From Catenuloplanes indicus (lineage in GTDB: Bacteria > Actinomycetota > Actinomycetes > Mycobacteriales > Micromonosporaceae): a stretch of 64,000 nucleotides of DNA. Shown piece after piece: positions 7,999 through 16,106 of this stretch. How positions within the stretch are numbered: position 1 is the first letter of the stretch; the number at the start of each line of letters is the position of its first letter. The position numbers and the translations under genes are program-made. The notes beneath the pieces are model-generated. The model did no database searches and had not been told where the DNA came from. It was given only the letters and a program-made list of their open reading frames with translations. The stretch lies in assembly GCF_030813715.1 (NCBI RefSeq), contig NZ_JAUSUZ010000001.1, positions 4,650,001 to 4,714,000 on the forward strand, written 5' to 3'.

Positions 7999-8808
7999 TC
8001 ACGACGGCGAGTGCCCCTTACGCTCCTTCTCAAGAAGACGCTGCAGTTGATTGGCAACCGCAGCCGAGGTCTTGAAGTTGAACTTACGCCAGAACCGGTA
8101 GAATTCATCCTCCGTCGCGAACTCTCCCTGCCCTGCCCTGAGATCCGCAATAAGATCCACCGCGCCGATGTACTCACGGGTGGTGGAGGATCGCTTCTTG
8201 CTGGCGATTCGCCAAGGCTCTTGAACGAGAATCTCTACATCCGTTACGCGATGCATTGAATCCACCTCGAGCGTATAGAGAAAAATTATGTCGAAGTGAC
8301 CGGAATACTGCGAAAAAGGTCGGAAAGTACCCGGCCAATGCAGATCTTCCCACTTGAAGTAGGTATTTCCGGTGTAAAGAGTAATCCGGGATTGAGTTCG
8401 CGCCTTATCTTTCGTGTCGGCACGGCGCGCAACTTTGATATCGACAGCGAATATCTTGCCTCCCCAGCGAGTGCCGGTTAGCTCGAGATCTGGATAGCCC
8501 CGCTCCGTACCTCGTATTAGCTCAATAGACTCGTCTTCGCTTCGAGCTTGAGCTTCGAGAAAGTCCGTCACGCTAACCTCGACCACGTTAGCGAGAGCTG
8601 CCGGTTCCTTCGGAAGCGGCAGGAGATGCCCATTCTTGGCCAATACCGCGGTTAGCTCCTCAGGACTTGACGCCTGCACCGGCCACTTTGCATCTGATCC
8701 GAACGCCTGATACACCCCAAGCGCATCGAATGTGTAGCTCTGGCACTGGCGGCGAAGCCACTCGAGGGGGCTCTCTCCAGACTGCTGCATTTGCCAAGTC
8801 AACCGCAT
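7999..8808 (-). CDS. Type II restriction endonuclease-like protein (PD-(D/E)xK, ScaI-like)
   Basis: 269 residues if started at ATG 8808; ATG 8790 is an alternative and the frame is open to 8931. The segment ERGYPDLELTG followed by FAVDIKVARR gives a PD...D-x-K catalytic pattern of restriction enzymes, and the wording resembles the ScaI family (recalled from memory, not searched). It lies 94 bp upstream of the methyltransferase in the same direction, as expected for an R-M operon. Codon use is AT-richer than in the core genes. If it is ScaI-like, pairing with a cytosine-5 methyltransferase would be unusual. Confidence 0.7.
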   Translation of the reverse strand: MRLTWQMQQSGESPLEWLRRQCQSYTFDALGVYQAFGSDAKWPVQASSPEELTAVLAKNGHLLPLPKEPAALANVVEVSVTDFLEAQARSEDESIELIRGTERGYPDLELTGTRWGGKIFAVDIKVARRADTKDKARTQSRITLYTGNTYFKWEDLHWPGTFRPFSQYSGHFDIIFLYTLEVDSMHRVTDVEILVQEPWRIASKKRSSTTREYIGAVDLIADLRAGQGEFATEDEFYRFWRKFNFKTSAAVANQLQRLLEKERKGHSPS

Positions 8809-9027
8809 GAGCGTTGCGGCACAACAAACGGGTGCACGAACCGCCACGCGCGTCCGCTCACCCCCACGTGGTGCACGACAGAAGCTTGGGCGGGGGCCGT
8901 CAGCAACACACGCTAGCCGTTGAGCCCTCAACCTGCTGGCGCGCTCGTCCGCGGCCAGAGTTGAGTCAGGCGGGACGCCCGGCGAGAGCGTACTGAGCCT
9001 GAAACTGAGACTAGCTCCCTCAACACA
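8809..9027. other. Right end of element 1: non-coding stretch with candidate integrase arm sites
   Basis: No convincing gene lies between the endonuclease and tRNA-Ser(GGA). The block 8981-9015 aligns with 62661-62697 of element 2: GGCGAGA, then ACTGAG (8992), then AACTGAGACTAGC (9003-9015). The two ACTGAG copies are 12 bp apart in both elements, and the block ends 68-70 bp from the tRNA in both. This fits direct-repeat arm-binding sites of the related integrases. The rest of the stretch shows nothing recognisable. Confidence 0.65.
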
Positions 9028-9070
9028 GCAAACGCCGGCCCAGAGCCACTAGGCCAGGACCGGCGTTTGC
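9028..9070 (-). terminator. Terminator of tRNA-Ser(GGA)
   Basis: GCAAACGCCGG (9028-9038) pairs perfectly with CCGGCGTTTGC (9060-9070). On the minus strand it lies 15 bases after the tRNA. Its TTTGC-containing stem resembles the hairpin after tRNA-Ser(CGA). Confidence 0.75.
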
Positions 9071-9084
9071 GCTGCTCAAGCGAG

Positions 9085-9169
9085 CGGAGGATACGAGATT
9101 CGAACTCGTGAGGGTGTTAACCCAACACGCTTTCCAAGCGTGCGCCCTAGGCCTCTAGGCGAATCCTCC
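9085..9169 (-). tRNA. tRNA-Ser(GGA)
   Basis: Read on the minus strand, the 85-nt gene has acceptor arms GGAGGAT/ATCCTCC with G as discriminator, a long variable arm, the T-loop GTTCGAATC, and the anticodon stem-loop ACGCT-TGGAA-AGCGT with anticodon GGA (complement at 9133-9135). No CCA is encoded. It is intact and is the likely attB/attR of element 1. Confidence 0.95.
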
Positions 9170-9279
9170 GCCGCAGACAATACCGTGCCGCCGGGCGGGC
9201 GTGCACGGGGGTTCCCGGTCGGGGGTGACCGGGGTCTCGGCCCCGATGCGACGGATCGTGGCGTGGGCGGGTAGAGTTG

Positions 9280-9371
9280 GGCTCACTCCCCGTGCGGTGG
9301 ATATCCCGTGAACCTCCCCAGGGCCGGAAGGCAGCAAGGATAAGCGGGCTCTGGCAGGTGCACGGGGAGCC
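9280..9371 (+). ncRNA. ffs: Small bacterial SRP RNA (4.5S-like)
   Basis: The conserved SRP domain is visible: CCCAGGGCCGGAAGGCAGCA with its GGAA tetraloop, followed by AAGGATAAGCGGGCTCTGG. The closing helix is CCCCGTGC (9288-9295) with GCACGGGG (9360-9367). The position directly upstream of dnaX and next to tRNA-Ser is the usual actinobacterial location. It pairs with Ffh for co-translational targeting. Confidence 0.93.
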
Positions 9372-9492
9372 TTTCGTCCCCGGGACTCTTCCGGGTTGAC
9401 CAGCATCTGCGCCGCCTCCCGCACCCGGTCGGGCATGTTTTTGACCCCGTGGTCACGGCGGCGGAGAATGGCGCGGTCGAGAGGAGACGGCA

Positions 9493-12400
9493 GTGGCGTT
9501 GGCCCTCTACCGCAAGTATCGACCGCGGACGTTTGCCGAGGTCATCGGGCAGGAGCACGTCACCGAGCCGCTCAGCCAGGCGCTGCGCAGCGGCCGGCTG
9601 AACCATGCGTACCTGTTCTCCGGGCCGCGCGGCTGCGGCAAGACGAGCTCGGCGCGCATCCTGGCCCGCTCGCTCAACTGTGAGCAGGGGCCGACGCCGG
9701 AGCCGTGCGGGGTGTGCACGTCCTGCAAGTCACTGGCGAACGACGGCGCCGGCTCGATCGACGTGATCGAGATCGACGCGGCCAGCCACGGTGGTGTCGA
9801 CGACGCGCGTGAGCTGCGGGAGAAGGCGTTCTTCGCGCCGGCCAACAGCCGCTACAAGATCTACGTGATCGACGAGGCGCACATGGTCTCGTCGGCCGGC
9901 TTCAACGCGCTGCTCAAGCTGGTCGAGGAGCCGCCGGAGTACGTGAAGTTCATCTTCGCGACCACCGAGCCGGAGAAGGTGCTGGGCACGATCAAGTCCC
10001 GCACCCACCACTACCCGTTTCGGCTGATCCCGCCGAGCGTGCTCCGGCCGTACCTGGAGCAGCTCTGCGAGGCCGAGGGCGTCAAGGTGGAGCCGGCGGT
10101 GTTCCCGCTGGTCGTCCGGGCCGGCGGCGGCAGCGCGCGAGACACGCTCTCCGTGCTCGACCAGCTGATCGCGGGCGCCGGCGAGGAGGGCGTGACGTAC
10201 GCCCGTGCGGTCTCACTGCTCGGCGTCACCGACTCCGCGCTGATCGACGACATGATCGATTCGCTGGCCGCCGCGGACGGCGCGTCCGCGTTCGCCGCGA
10301 TCGACCGGGTCGCCGAGGCCGGTCACGACCCGCGCCGCTTCGCCACCGACCTGCTCGAACGGCTCCGCGACCTGATCGTCATGCAGCAGGTGCCGGACGC
10401 CGCCGCCAAGGGCCTGATCGACGGCCCCGCCGACGAGATCGAGCGGATGACCACGCAGGCCGGCCGCTTCGGCACCGCAACGCTCTCCCGCGCCGCCGAC
10501 ATCGTGCACAACGGCCTGGTCGAGATGCGCGGCACCACCGGCCCCCGCCTGCTGCTCGAGTTGATCACCGCTCGCATGCTGCTGCCCGGCGCGGACGACT
10601 CCACCAGCGCGCTGCTGCAACGCCTGGAGCGGATGGAGCGGCACCTGGCCGCGGGCGGCGGAACACCGCAAAACCCTCCGGCGGTACGCAGCCAGCCCGC
10701 ACCCGTCTCTCTCGGCGCTTCCGGCTCCCACCCGGCCGCCGAGGCCTCGGTCCCGGCCGGTCCCGGCCCGGAGTCCGGGCTCGATCCGCGTGCGGCGGCG
10801 CGTCAGGCCGCGGCCCGCTCGTCCGGCGGCGGTCAGGCCGCGGCCCGGCAGGCGGCCGCGCAGGCCGGGGCGCCCGCACAGGGGCGCCGTCCCGCCGCCG
10901 CGCAGGCCGCTGGCGCTCCGGTCTCCCCGGCCGCTCCCGCTGTCCAGCCCGGCGCGGCTCAGGCCGAGCCTGCCCGGCCGGGGCATTCCCCGTCCGGTCC
11001 GGCACAGGCAGGTCCGTCCCCGGCCGCTCCTTCGCAGGCTGGCGCCTCCCAGGCCGGTCCGGCGCAGGGCGGCACGGCGCAGGGCGGCCCGGCGCAGACC
11101 GGTTCGGTGCAGGGCAGCCCCGCGCAGACCGGTCCGGCGCAGGGCAGCCACGCGGAGAGCGGTCCGGCGCAGAGCGGCTCGATGCAGGGTGGTCCGGTGC
11201 AGGCGCCGGCCGGGCAGGCGGCTCCGGCGGCGTCGCCGGCCGCGGTCGTCGACGAGCCGGCCGCGTCGCCCGACGGCGTGGATGTGGCCGAACTCCGCAG
11301 CCGGTGGTGGCCGGAGGCACACGCTTACGTGAACGCGCGCAACAAGCGCGCCGGTGCCGTCCTGCGCGACGCCACGGTACGCACCGTCGAGGGCGACACG
11401 CTGGTCCTCTCGTTCCGGCTGCCGAACCACATCGACCTCTTCGCCGGTACGCCCGGCGGCATGGACCTGGTCCGCGAGGCCTTCTACGAGCTGCTCGGCG
11501 TCCGCTGGCAGGTCCGTTGCGTTCCGGCTGGCCCGGCGGGCGAGCCGGATGCACCCACCGGCCGCGGCGGTCGCGCCCCGGCCCAGCGCCAGTCGACCGG
11601 CCAGTCCCAGCCCGGGCACCCCACCCCCCCGTCCGCGCCCACGCGCTCGTTATCCGAGTCGGACGCGAGATCGGGGCCGTCACCGGGACCGTCCCCCGCG
11701 TCCACCACGGCGGCCGAGGACGCGGGCTGGCCCACCCCTGCCGCCATCCCCAGCACACCTCCGCCCACCGCCGACCGGCCCGGCGCGGAGTCGCCCCACC
11801 CTGCCCCCGGCGGCCCGCACCCGTCACGGACGGACACCGCGCCCGCCTCGGCCGAGGCCGGCACCGCGGTCACCGACGACGGCCGGCCCACGCCCGCTCA
11901 GCCCGGCATCGACTCGGCTCGCCGGGACAGCCACCCCGTCCGGCCCGGCACCAGCCCGGCCGCCGACGACGGCTGGCCGGCCCCGGCTCAGCCGGGAAGC
12001 ACGCCGGCTCAGCCCGAACCCGCAGGCGGGCCGAACCCGGCGCACTCCGGATCGGCCGGTGAGCAGACCGGCGATGATGGCTGGCCGGCTCCGGCAGCGC
12101 CGGGCAGCGGCGGTGTGGGTGACGACGGCGACTGGCCGGAGCCGGTGCGGCCGGGAACCGTAGCCAGCACGGTGGATGACAGCGGCTGGCCGGAACCGGT
12201 TACCGCGGGAGGCGGAGCGGCTTCCGACGAGGGCTGGCCGGAGCCGGTGCAGGCCGGCGGGCCGGCTGCCACGAGTCCGGAGCGGTCCGGCGGTCCGGCC
12301 CCGGTCGCTGCGGACGGCGTGCCGCGGCGTGCGACCGCGGGTGGACTCGCGGCGGCGCGTGCGGCAGCGGCGGCTTCTCGCGGTAAGCAAGCGGCGAACG

Positions 12401-13323
12401 GCGGCGGCCAGCGTGGCGCCGCCGAAGCCCGGCCGGGTGCGGCGGAGAATCCGGCGGCGACTGTCCCGGCGGGAACACCGGTGTCAGCCGGTTCCGGTCC
12501 GGCGGTCGCGACCGGTGGCGGCGCCTGGGACGACTTCCCGGCGGACGAGGAACCGCCCTATGACCCGGAGTACGACGGCCCGGCGCCACCGGACAACGGT
12601 GTCGCCGGCCGTGGCGGCTTCTCAGCGCGCACGTCGGCACGCCCGGCGGCGGCCGGCAGCGGTCCGGCCTCGCCCGGGAACGGGTTCTCGTCGGCAGGCG
12701 GCGCCCCGGCGCCACCGGCCGACGGCGGTCCGGGACCGGCGGGGGGCAGTTTCTCGTTCCCGGCTTCCGCGGGCGGCGGTCCGTCCGCCGCGGCTTCCAG
12801 TGGAGCAGTTTCCGGCGGCGCGGCTTCCGGCCCAGCGGCTTCCGGCGGGGCTGTTTTCCCGGTGCCTTCCGCGGCTGCGGTGGCCGGTGCTTCCGCGTCG
12901 GGTGTCTCGACGTCGGCTGCGACGGCGCCGGCGGGGCGGGCCGCGGGTCCGGGCTCGCCGAACCCGGCGATCGCGAGTGCCAAGGCGGCGGCGAGCCGGG
13001 CGGCGGCGAACGCGGCCGCGGCGGCGCAGGGGCGGGGCGGGGCGGCCAAGCAGCCGGCGGCTGCCACGGCGGAGGCGCCGCGGCCCACCCAGGGACGGGC
13101 CGCAGCGGCGGTGGCGGCCGCCAACGCGGCCGCGGCAGCGGCTGCGGCCGCGCAGGCCAGTCAGCCGGCGGAGACGTCGGCGAAAGAGTTCGAGGGCTTC
13201 GACCCGGGCGACGAGCCGCTGGACGAGGTCATCGACGAGCAGGCCGCGCGCCAGAGCAGTGAGGAACAGGCTTTCCTCCTGCTCAAGCAGGCATTCGGCG
13301 CCGAAAAGATCACCGAGATGTGA
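9493..13323 (+). CDS. dnaX: DNA polymerase III subunit gamma/tau, unusually long
   Basis: 1276 residues from GTG, with GAGGAGA upstream. The N-terminal clamp-loader ATPase is standard: Walker A GPRGCGKT (44-51), zinc cysteines Cys63, Cys72, Cys75 and Cys78, and the DEAH-type box IDEAH near 130. Residues about 390-600 and 700-1230 are Ala/Pro/Gly-rich low-complexity sequence. A folded tau-like domain (WWPEAHAYVNARNKRAGAVLRD...) lies between them, and an acidic conserved tail (EEQAFLLLKQAFGAEKITEM) ends the protein. It contains short GPAQ-type repeats and seven D-x-GWP-x-P repeats. Many family members are 600-900 residues, so this is an expanded form. Confidence 0.95.
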   Translation: MALALYRKYRPRTFAEVIGQEHVTEPLSQALRSGRLNHAYLFSGPRGCGKTSSARILARSLNCEQGPTPEPCGVCTSCKSLANDGAGSIDVIEIDAASHGGVDDARELREKAFFAPANSRYKIYVIDEAHMVSSAGFNALLKLVEEPPEYVKFIFATTEPEKVLGTIKSRTHHYPFRLIPPSVLRPYLEQLCEAEGVKVEPAVFPLVVRAGGGSARDTLSVLDQLIAGAGEEGVTYARAVSLLGVTDSALIDDMIDSLAAADGASAFAAIDRVAEAGHDPRRFATDLLERLRDLIVMQQVPDAAAKGLIDGPADEIERMTTQAGRFGTATLSRAADIVHNGLVEMRGTTGPRLLLELITARMLLPGADDSTSALLQRLERMERHLAAGGGTPQNPPAVRSQPAPVSLGASGSHPAAEASVPAGPGPESGLDPRAAARQAAARSSGGGQAAARQAAAQAGAPAQGRRPAAAQAAGAPVSPAAPAVQPGAAQAEPARPGHSPSGPAQAGPSPAAPSQAGASQAGPAQGGTAQGGPAQTGSVQGSPAQTGPAQGSHAESGPAQSGSMQGGPVQAPAGQAAPAASPAAVVDEPAASPDGVDVAELRSRWWPEAHAYVNARNKRAGAVLRDATVRTVEGDTLVLSFRLPNHIDLFAGTPGGMDLVREAFYELLGVRWQVRCVPAGPAGEPDAPTGRGGRAPAQRQSTGQSQPGHPTPPSAPTRSLSESDARSGPSPGPSPASTTAAEDAGWPTPAAIPSTPPPTADRPGAESPHPAPGGPHPSRTDTAPASAEAGTAVTDDGRPTPAQPGIDSARRDSHPVRPGTSPAADDGWPAPAQPGSTPAQPEPAGGPNPAHSGSAGEQTGDDGWPAPAAPGSGGVGDDGDWPEPVRPGTVASTVDDSGWPEPVTAGGGAASDEGWPEPVQAGGPAATSPERSGGPAPVAADGVPRRATAGGLAAARAAAAASRGKQAANGGGQRGAAEARPGAAENPAATVPAGTPVSAGSGPAVATGGGAWDDFPADEEPPYDPEYDGPAPPDNGVAGRGGFSARTSARPAAAGSGPASPGNGFSSAGGAPAPPADGGPGPAGGSFSFPASAGGGPSAAASSGAVSGGAASGPAASGGAVFPVPSAAAVAGASASGVSTSAATAPAGRAAGPGSPNPAIASAKAAASRAAANAAAAAQGRGGAAKQPAAATAEAPRPTQGRAAAAVAAANAAAAAAAAAQASQPAETSAKEFEGFDPGDEPLDEVIDEQAARQSSEEQAFLLLKQAFGAEKITEM

Positions 13324-13325
13324 CC

Positions 13326-13354
13326 GCCCGGCTCGTCGCTACGGCGAGCCGGGC
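13326..13354 (+). terminator. Terminator after dnaX
   Basis: GCCCGGCTCG (13326-13335) pairs perfectly with CGAGCCGGGC (13345-13354) around a 9-nt loop, three bases after the dnaX stop. Confidence 0.75.
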
Positions 13355-13686
13355 ACCGGCCCAGCATCCTGACGCCCGGTGCACAGAGCGTCCTGAAGCG
13401 TGGTGGTAAGCAGAGCGGTGCGTCCCGTGTCGCGCGGGGTGGGGTTTGTGGTGACCGCCCGCTCGACGTGCAGGTAGGCCGCCCGCGGCCGACCGGTGCC
13501 CGCGGGAGCATGCGGACCGCACCACGCCGGAAGCGGGTAGATGAACGAGCCCTTGGTTCGCCGAAGGCGGTGATGCGAGGTTCGAGGCGTGAGGGCGGCG
13601 GGACGGCTCGGTGTGCCGGGGTGGGCGGCTACGCTGGGCGGCGGTTCGGTGGTGCGGCGAAGCCGCGGGATGAAGAGGAGCCTGCC
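13355..13686. other. Intergenic region dnaX-ybaB
   Basis: About 330 bases without a convincing gene. It should hold the promoter of ybaB-recR because dnaX is followed by a terminator, but no clear -35/-10 pair stands out. The frame of ybaB stays open upstream to 13468 with unusual basic, Arg-rich codons, judged not to be coding. Confidence 0.5.
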
Positions 13687-14019
13687 GTGGTGCGTCCTGG
13701 TGGACAGCCCAACATGCAGCAGTTGATGAAGCAGGCGGCGAAGTTGCAGCAGGCGGCGCAGGCCGCGCAGGCGGAGCTGGCGGAGGCCGAGGTCACCGGG
13801 ACGGCCGGTGGTGGTCTGGTGACGGTCACGATGGCCGGAACCGGTGAGGTGCGGTCCGTGAAGATCGATCCGAAGGTGATCGATCCGGACGACCCGGAGA
13901 CGCTGGAGGACACGGTGCTGGCGGCGCTGCACAACGCGGCGGAGGGGGTGCGCGCGCTGACCGAGGAGAAGATGGGACCGGTCACGGGCGGGCTCGGCGG
14001 CCTCGGCATGGGGTTCTGA
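13687..14019 (+). CDS. ybaB: YbaB/EbfC nucleoid-associated protein
   Basis: 110 residues from GTG at 13687, chosen because AGGAG lies 7 bases upstream; GTG 13690 is also possible. The core [53 protein letters not shown] is typical of the YbaB family, small dimeric DNA-binding proteins. It sits between dnaX and recR, the usual conserved order, and its stop is 7 bases before recR. Confidence 0.92.
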   Translation: MVRPGGQPNMQQLMKQAAKLQQAAQAAQAELAEAEVTGTAGGGLVTVTMAGTGEVRSVKIDPKVIDPDDPETLEDTVLAALHNAAEGVRALTEEKMGPVTGGLGGLGMGF

Positions 14020-14026
14020 GCCGGCG

Positions 14027-14620
14027 ATGTACGAGGGTGCCATTCAGGATCTGATCGACGAGCTGGGACGCCTGCCCGGCGTGGGTCCGAAGAGCGCCCA
14101 GCGGATCGCGTTCCACATCCTGTCCTCGGACACGGCGGACGTGGCGAGGCTGGCGGCGGCGCTGCACAAGGTCAAGGACTCGGTGCGCTTCTGTACGGTC
14201 TGTTACAACGTGGCCGAGGAGGAGCAGTGCCGGATCTGCCGTGACCCGCGCCGCGGCAACGAGGTGCTGTGCGTGGTCGAGGAGCCGAAGGACGTGGTGG
14301 CGATCGAGCGGACCGGCGAGTTCCGCGGCCGCTATCACGTGCTCGGCGGCGCCATCAATCCGCTGGAGGGGATCGGGCCGGACAACCTGAAGATCCGGGA
14401 GCTGCTTATGCGCCTGGGGAACGGGGACGTCAAGGAGCTGATCCTGGCCACGGATCCGAACACGGAGGGCGAGGCGACCGCGACCTACCTGGCGCTGATG
14501 GTGAAGCCGATGGGTATCGCGGTGACGCGGCTGGCCAGCGGGTTGCCGGTGGGTGGCGACCTGGAGTACGCGGACGAGATCACGCTGGGCAGAGCGTTCG
14601 AGGGGCGTCGCGCGGTGTAA
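14027..14620 (+). CDS. recR: Recombination mediator RecR
   Basis: 197 residues, full length. It shows the N-terminal helix-hairpin-helix ([17 protein letters not shown]), a four-cysteine zinc finger (CTVCYN...CRICRD) and a Toprim domain ([27 protein letters not shown] with [12 protein letters not shown]). RecR acts with RecO/RecF to load RecA at gaps. Co-transcription with ybaB is likely given the 7-base gap. Confidence 0.97.
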   Translation: MYEGAIQDLIDELGRLPGVGPKSAQRIAFHILSSDTADVARLAAALHKVKDSVRFCTVCYNVAEEEQCRICRDPRRGNEVLCVVEEPKDVVAIERTGEFRGRYHVLGGAINPLEGIGPDNLKIRELLMRLGNGDVKELILATDPNTEGEATATYLALMVKPMGIAVTRLASGLPVGGDLEYADEITLGRAFEGRRAV

Positions 14621-15018
14621 GCCTGAAAAGCCGCCGAAATGTACCCGTAACAGACATGTTTTGCCTATCTTCAAAGTTGATTTGCCCTGTTTTTCCGTGC
14701 TTGATCCCATTCAGGTCACGCCATCATCACGGCGTGGCCTGAAGTTGGTTACATGGTCACTCTGAGCGTTGACCGGAGGGGCCTCCGCGGAGGACTGTTC
14801 ATCCCGGCGGCGGCACACCCGTCGCCGTGTCCGCGCTGCCTTCCCACGCCCCACCTGAGGCCGTCGGCGGGAGGCGTGGGCACTCGAGGCTCACGACAAT
14901 CGACCGGTTGCCGTAGGCCGCGGGTGATCCACCGTGCCGACGGGCGACCTACGTGTCGTCCGGTAGTCGCTGCGGCGGCGCCCTGCGGTCCGGTGGCCGG
15001 AGGAGGACCGAGGCACGG
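14621..15018. other. Intergenic region recR to peptide transporter
   Basis: About 400 bases. An AT-richer patch (14640-14710) is followed by a hairpin, TTCAGGTCACGCC (14710-14722) with GGCGTGGCCTGAA (14731-14743), one mismatch, which probably terminates recR transcription. The remainder upstream of the permease gene should hold the transporter promoter; no motif could be assigned with confidence. Confidence 0.55.
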
Positions 15019-16029
15019 ATGGTCAGTGGACCGGGCGCGTCCCTCTCGGAGGAGTCGACGCACGACGTCGCCGATCCGGCTGAAGGTGCTGCCAGCACGA
15101 ACGGCAAGGCCATCGAGGGGCGTTCGCTGCGCCAGATCGCATGGCGGCGGTTCAAGCGTGACAAGGTCGCGATGGCGGGCGGTGGCTTCGTCATCTTCCT
15201 GGTGCTCGTCGCGTTCCTCGCTTCCCCGATCGTGAAGCTGATCGGCCACCCGATCGACGCGTTCAACAACGATCTGATCGACCCGACGCTGGGCCTGCCG
15301 ATCGGCCCGTTGGGCGGCATCAGCGGCGAGCACTGGCTGGGCGTCGAGCCGACCTCCGGCCGCGACATCTTCAGCCGCATCATCTACGGCGCGCAGACCT
15401 CCATCTTCGTGGCGTTCCTGGCCGCGGCGGTGTCCACGGTGATCGGTGCGATCCTGGGTCTGGCGGCCGGCTTCGTCGGCGGCTGGGTGGACGCGGTGAT
15501 CAGCCGGGTGATGGACTTCCTGCTGGCCTTCCCGCAGCTGCTCTTCTCGATCGCGCTGGTCTCGGTGCTGCCGGACACGTTCTTCGGGCTGGACGGCCGC
15601 TGGTCGCGGATGTCCGTCCTGATCGGCGTGATCGGCTTCTTCGGCTGGCCGTACATCGGGCGTATCGTCCGCGGTCAGGTGCTGTCGCTGCGCGAGCGGG
15701 AGTTCATCGAGGCGTCGCGCAGCCTGGGTGCCCGCACCGGGCGCATCCTGTTCCGGGAGCTGCTGCCGAACCTGGCCGCGCCGATCCTGGTCTACACCAC
15801 CCTGATCATCCCGACGAACATCATCACCGAGGCGTCGCTCAGCTTCCTCGGTGTCGGCATCGAGGCGCCCAACCCCTCGTGGGGCGGCATGCTCTACGAC
15901 GCCAAGAGCTACTACCAGTCGGACCCGATGTACATGATCATCCCCGGCGTGTGCATCTTCATCACCGTGCTGGCCTTCAACCTGTTCGGCGACGGACTCC
16001 GCGATGCCCTGGACCCCAAGGCTCACTGA
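15019..16029 (+). CDS. Peptide ABC transporter permease (DppC/OppC type)
   Basis: 336 residues from ATG 15019, preceded by GGAGGAGGA. After a roughly 50-residue cytoplasmic N-tail come six membrane segments and the binding-protein-dependent permease EAA loop (EASRSLGARTGRILFRELLPNLAAPILV). The N-terminal RRFKRDKVAMAGG motif is typical of the C-type permease. It forms a heterodimer with the product of 17951-18952. It is the first gene of a five-gene operon; C-type permease before the binding protein is a less common order. Confidence 0.92.
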   Translation: MVSGPGASLSEESTHDVADPAEGAASTNGKAIEGRSLRQIAWRRFKRDKVAMAGGGFVIFLVLVAFLASPIVKLIGHPIDAFNNDLIDPTLGLPIGPLGGISGEHWLGVEPTSGRDIFSRIIYGAQTSIFVAFLAAAVSTVIGAILGLAAGFVGGWVDAVISRVMDFLLAFPQLLFSIALVSVLPDTFFGLDGRWSRMSVLIGVIGFFGWPYIGRIVRGQVLSLREREFIEASRSLGARTGRILFRELLPNLAAPILVYTTLIIPTNIITEASLSFLGVGIEAPNPSWGGMLYDAKSYYQSDPMYMIIPGVCIFITVLAFNLFGDGLRDALDPKAH

Positions 16030-16106
16030 CCCGCGCAGCAATCGCACCACCGCAGTACGCGCATTCCGTCGCGACCCACGGTCGCACGTCAAGGAGGTAG
16101 GCAGCA

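Larger units (their letters stand above)
1..9138. mobile_element. AICE element 1 (left end outside window), integrated at tRNA-Ser(GGA)
   Basis: The genes DUF2637-like, TraB/FtsK-like, repeat array, small proteins, replication protein, xis and int run on the + strand in the order typical of actinomycete integrative and conjugative elements. A restriction-modification pair follows, then a block (8981-9015) that matches the corresponding block of element 2, then tRNA-Ser(GGA) on the minus strand. The right edge is placed in the anticodon region by analogy with element 2, whose duplicated att ends at the anticodon loop. The left att copy would lie before position 1 and was not seen, so the right boundary is inferred. 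Confidence 0.8.
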
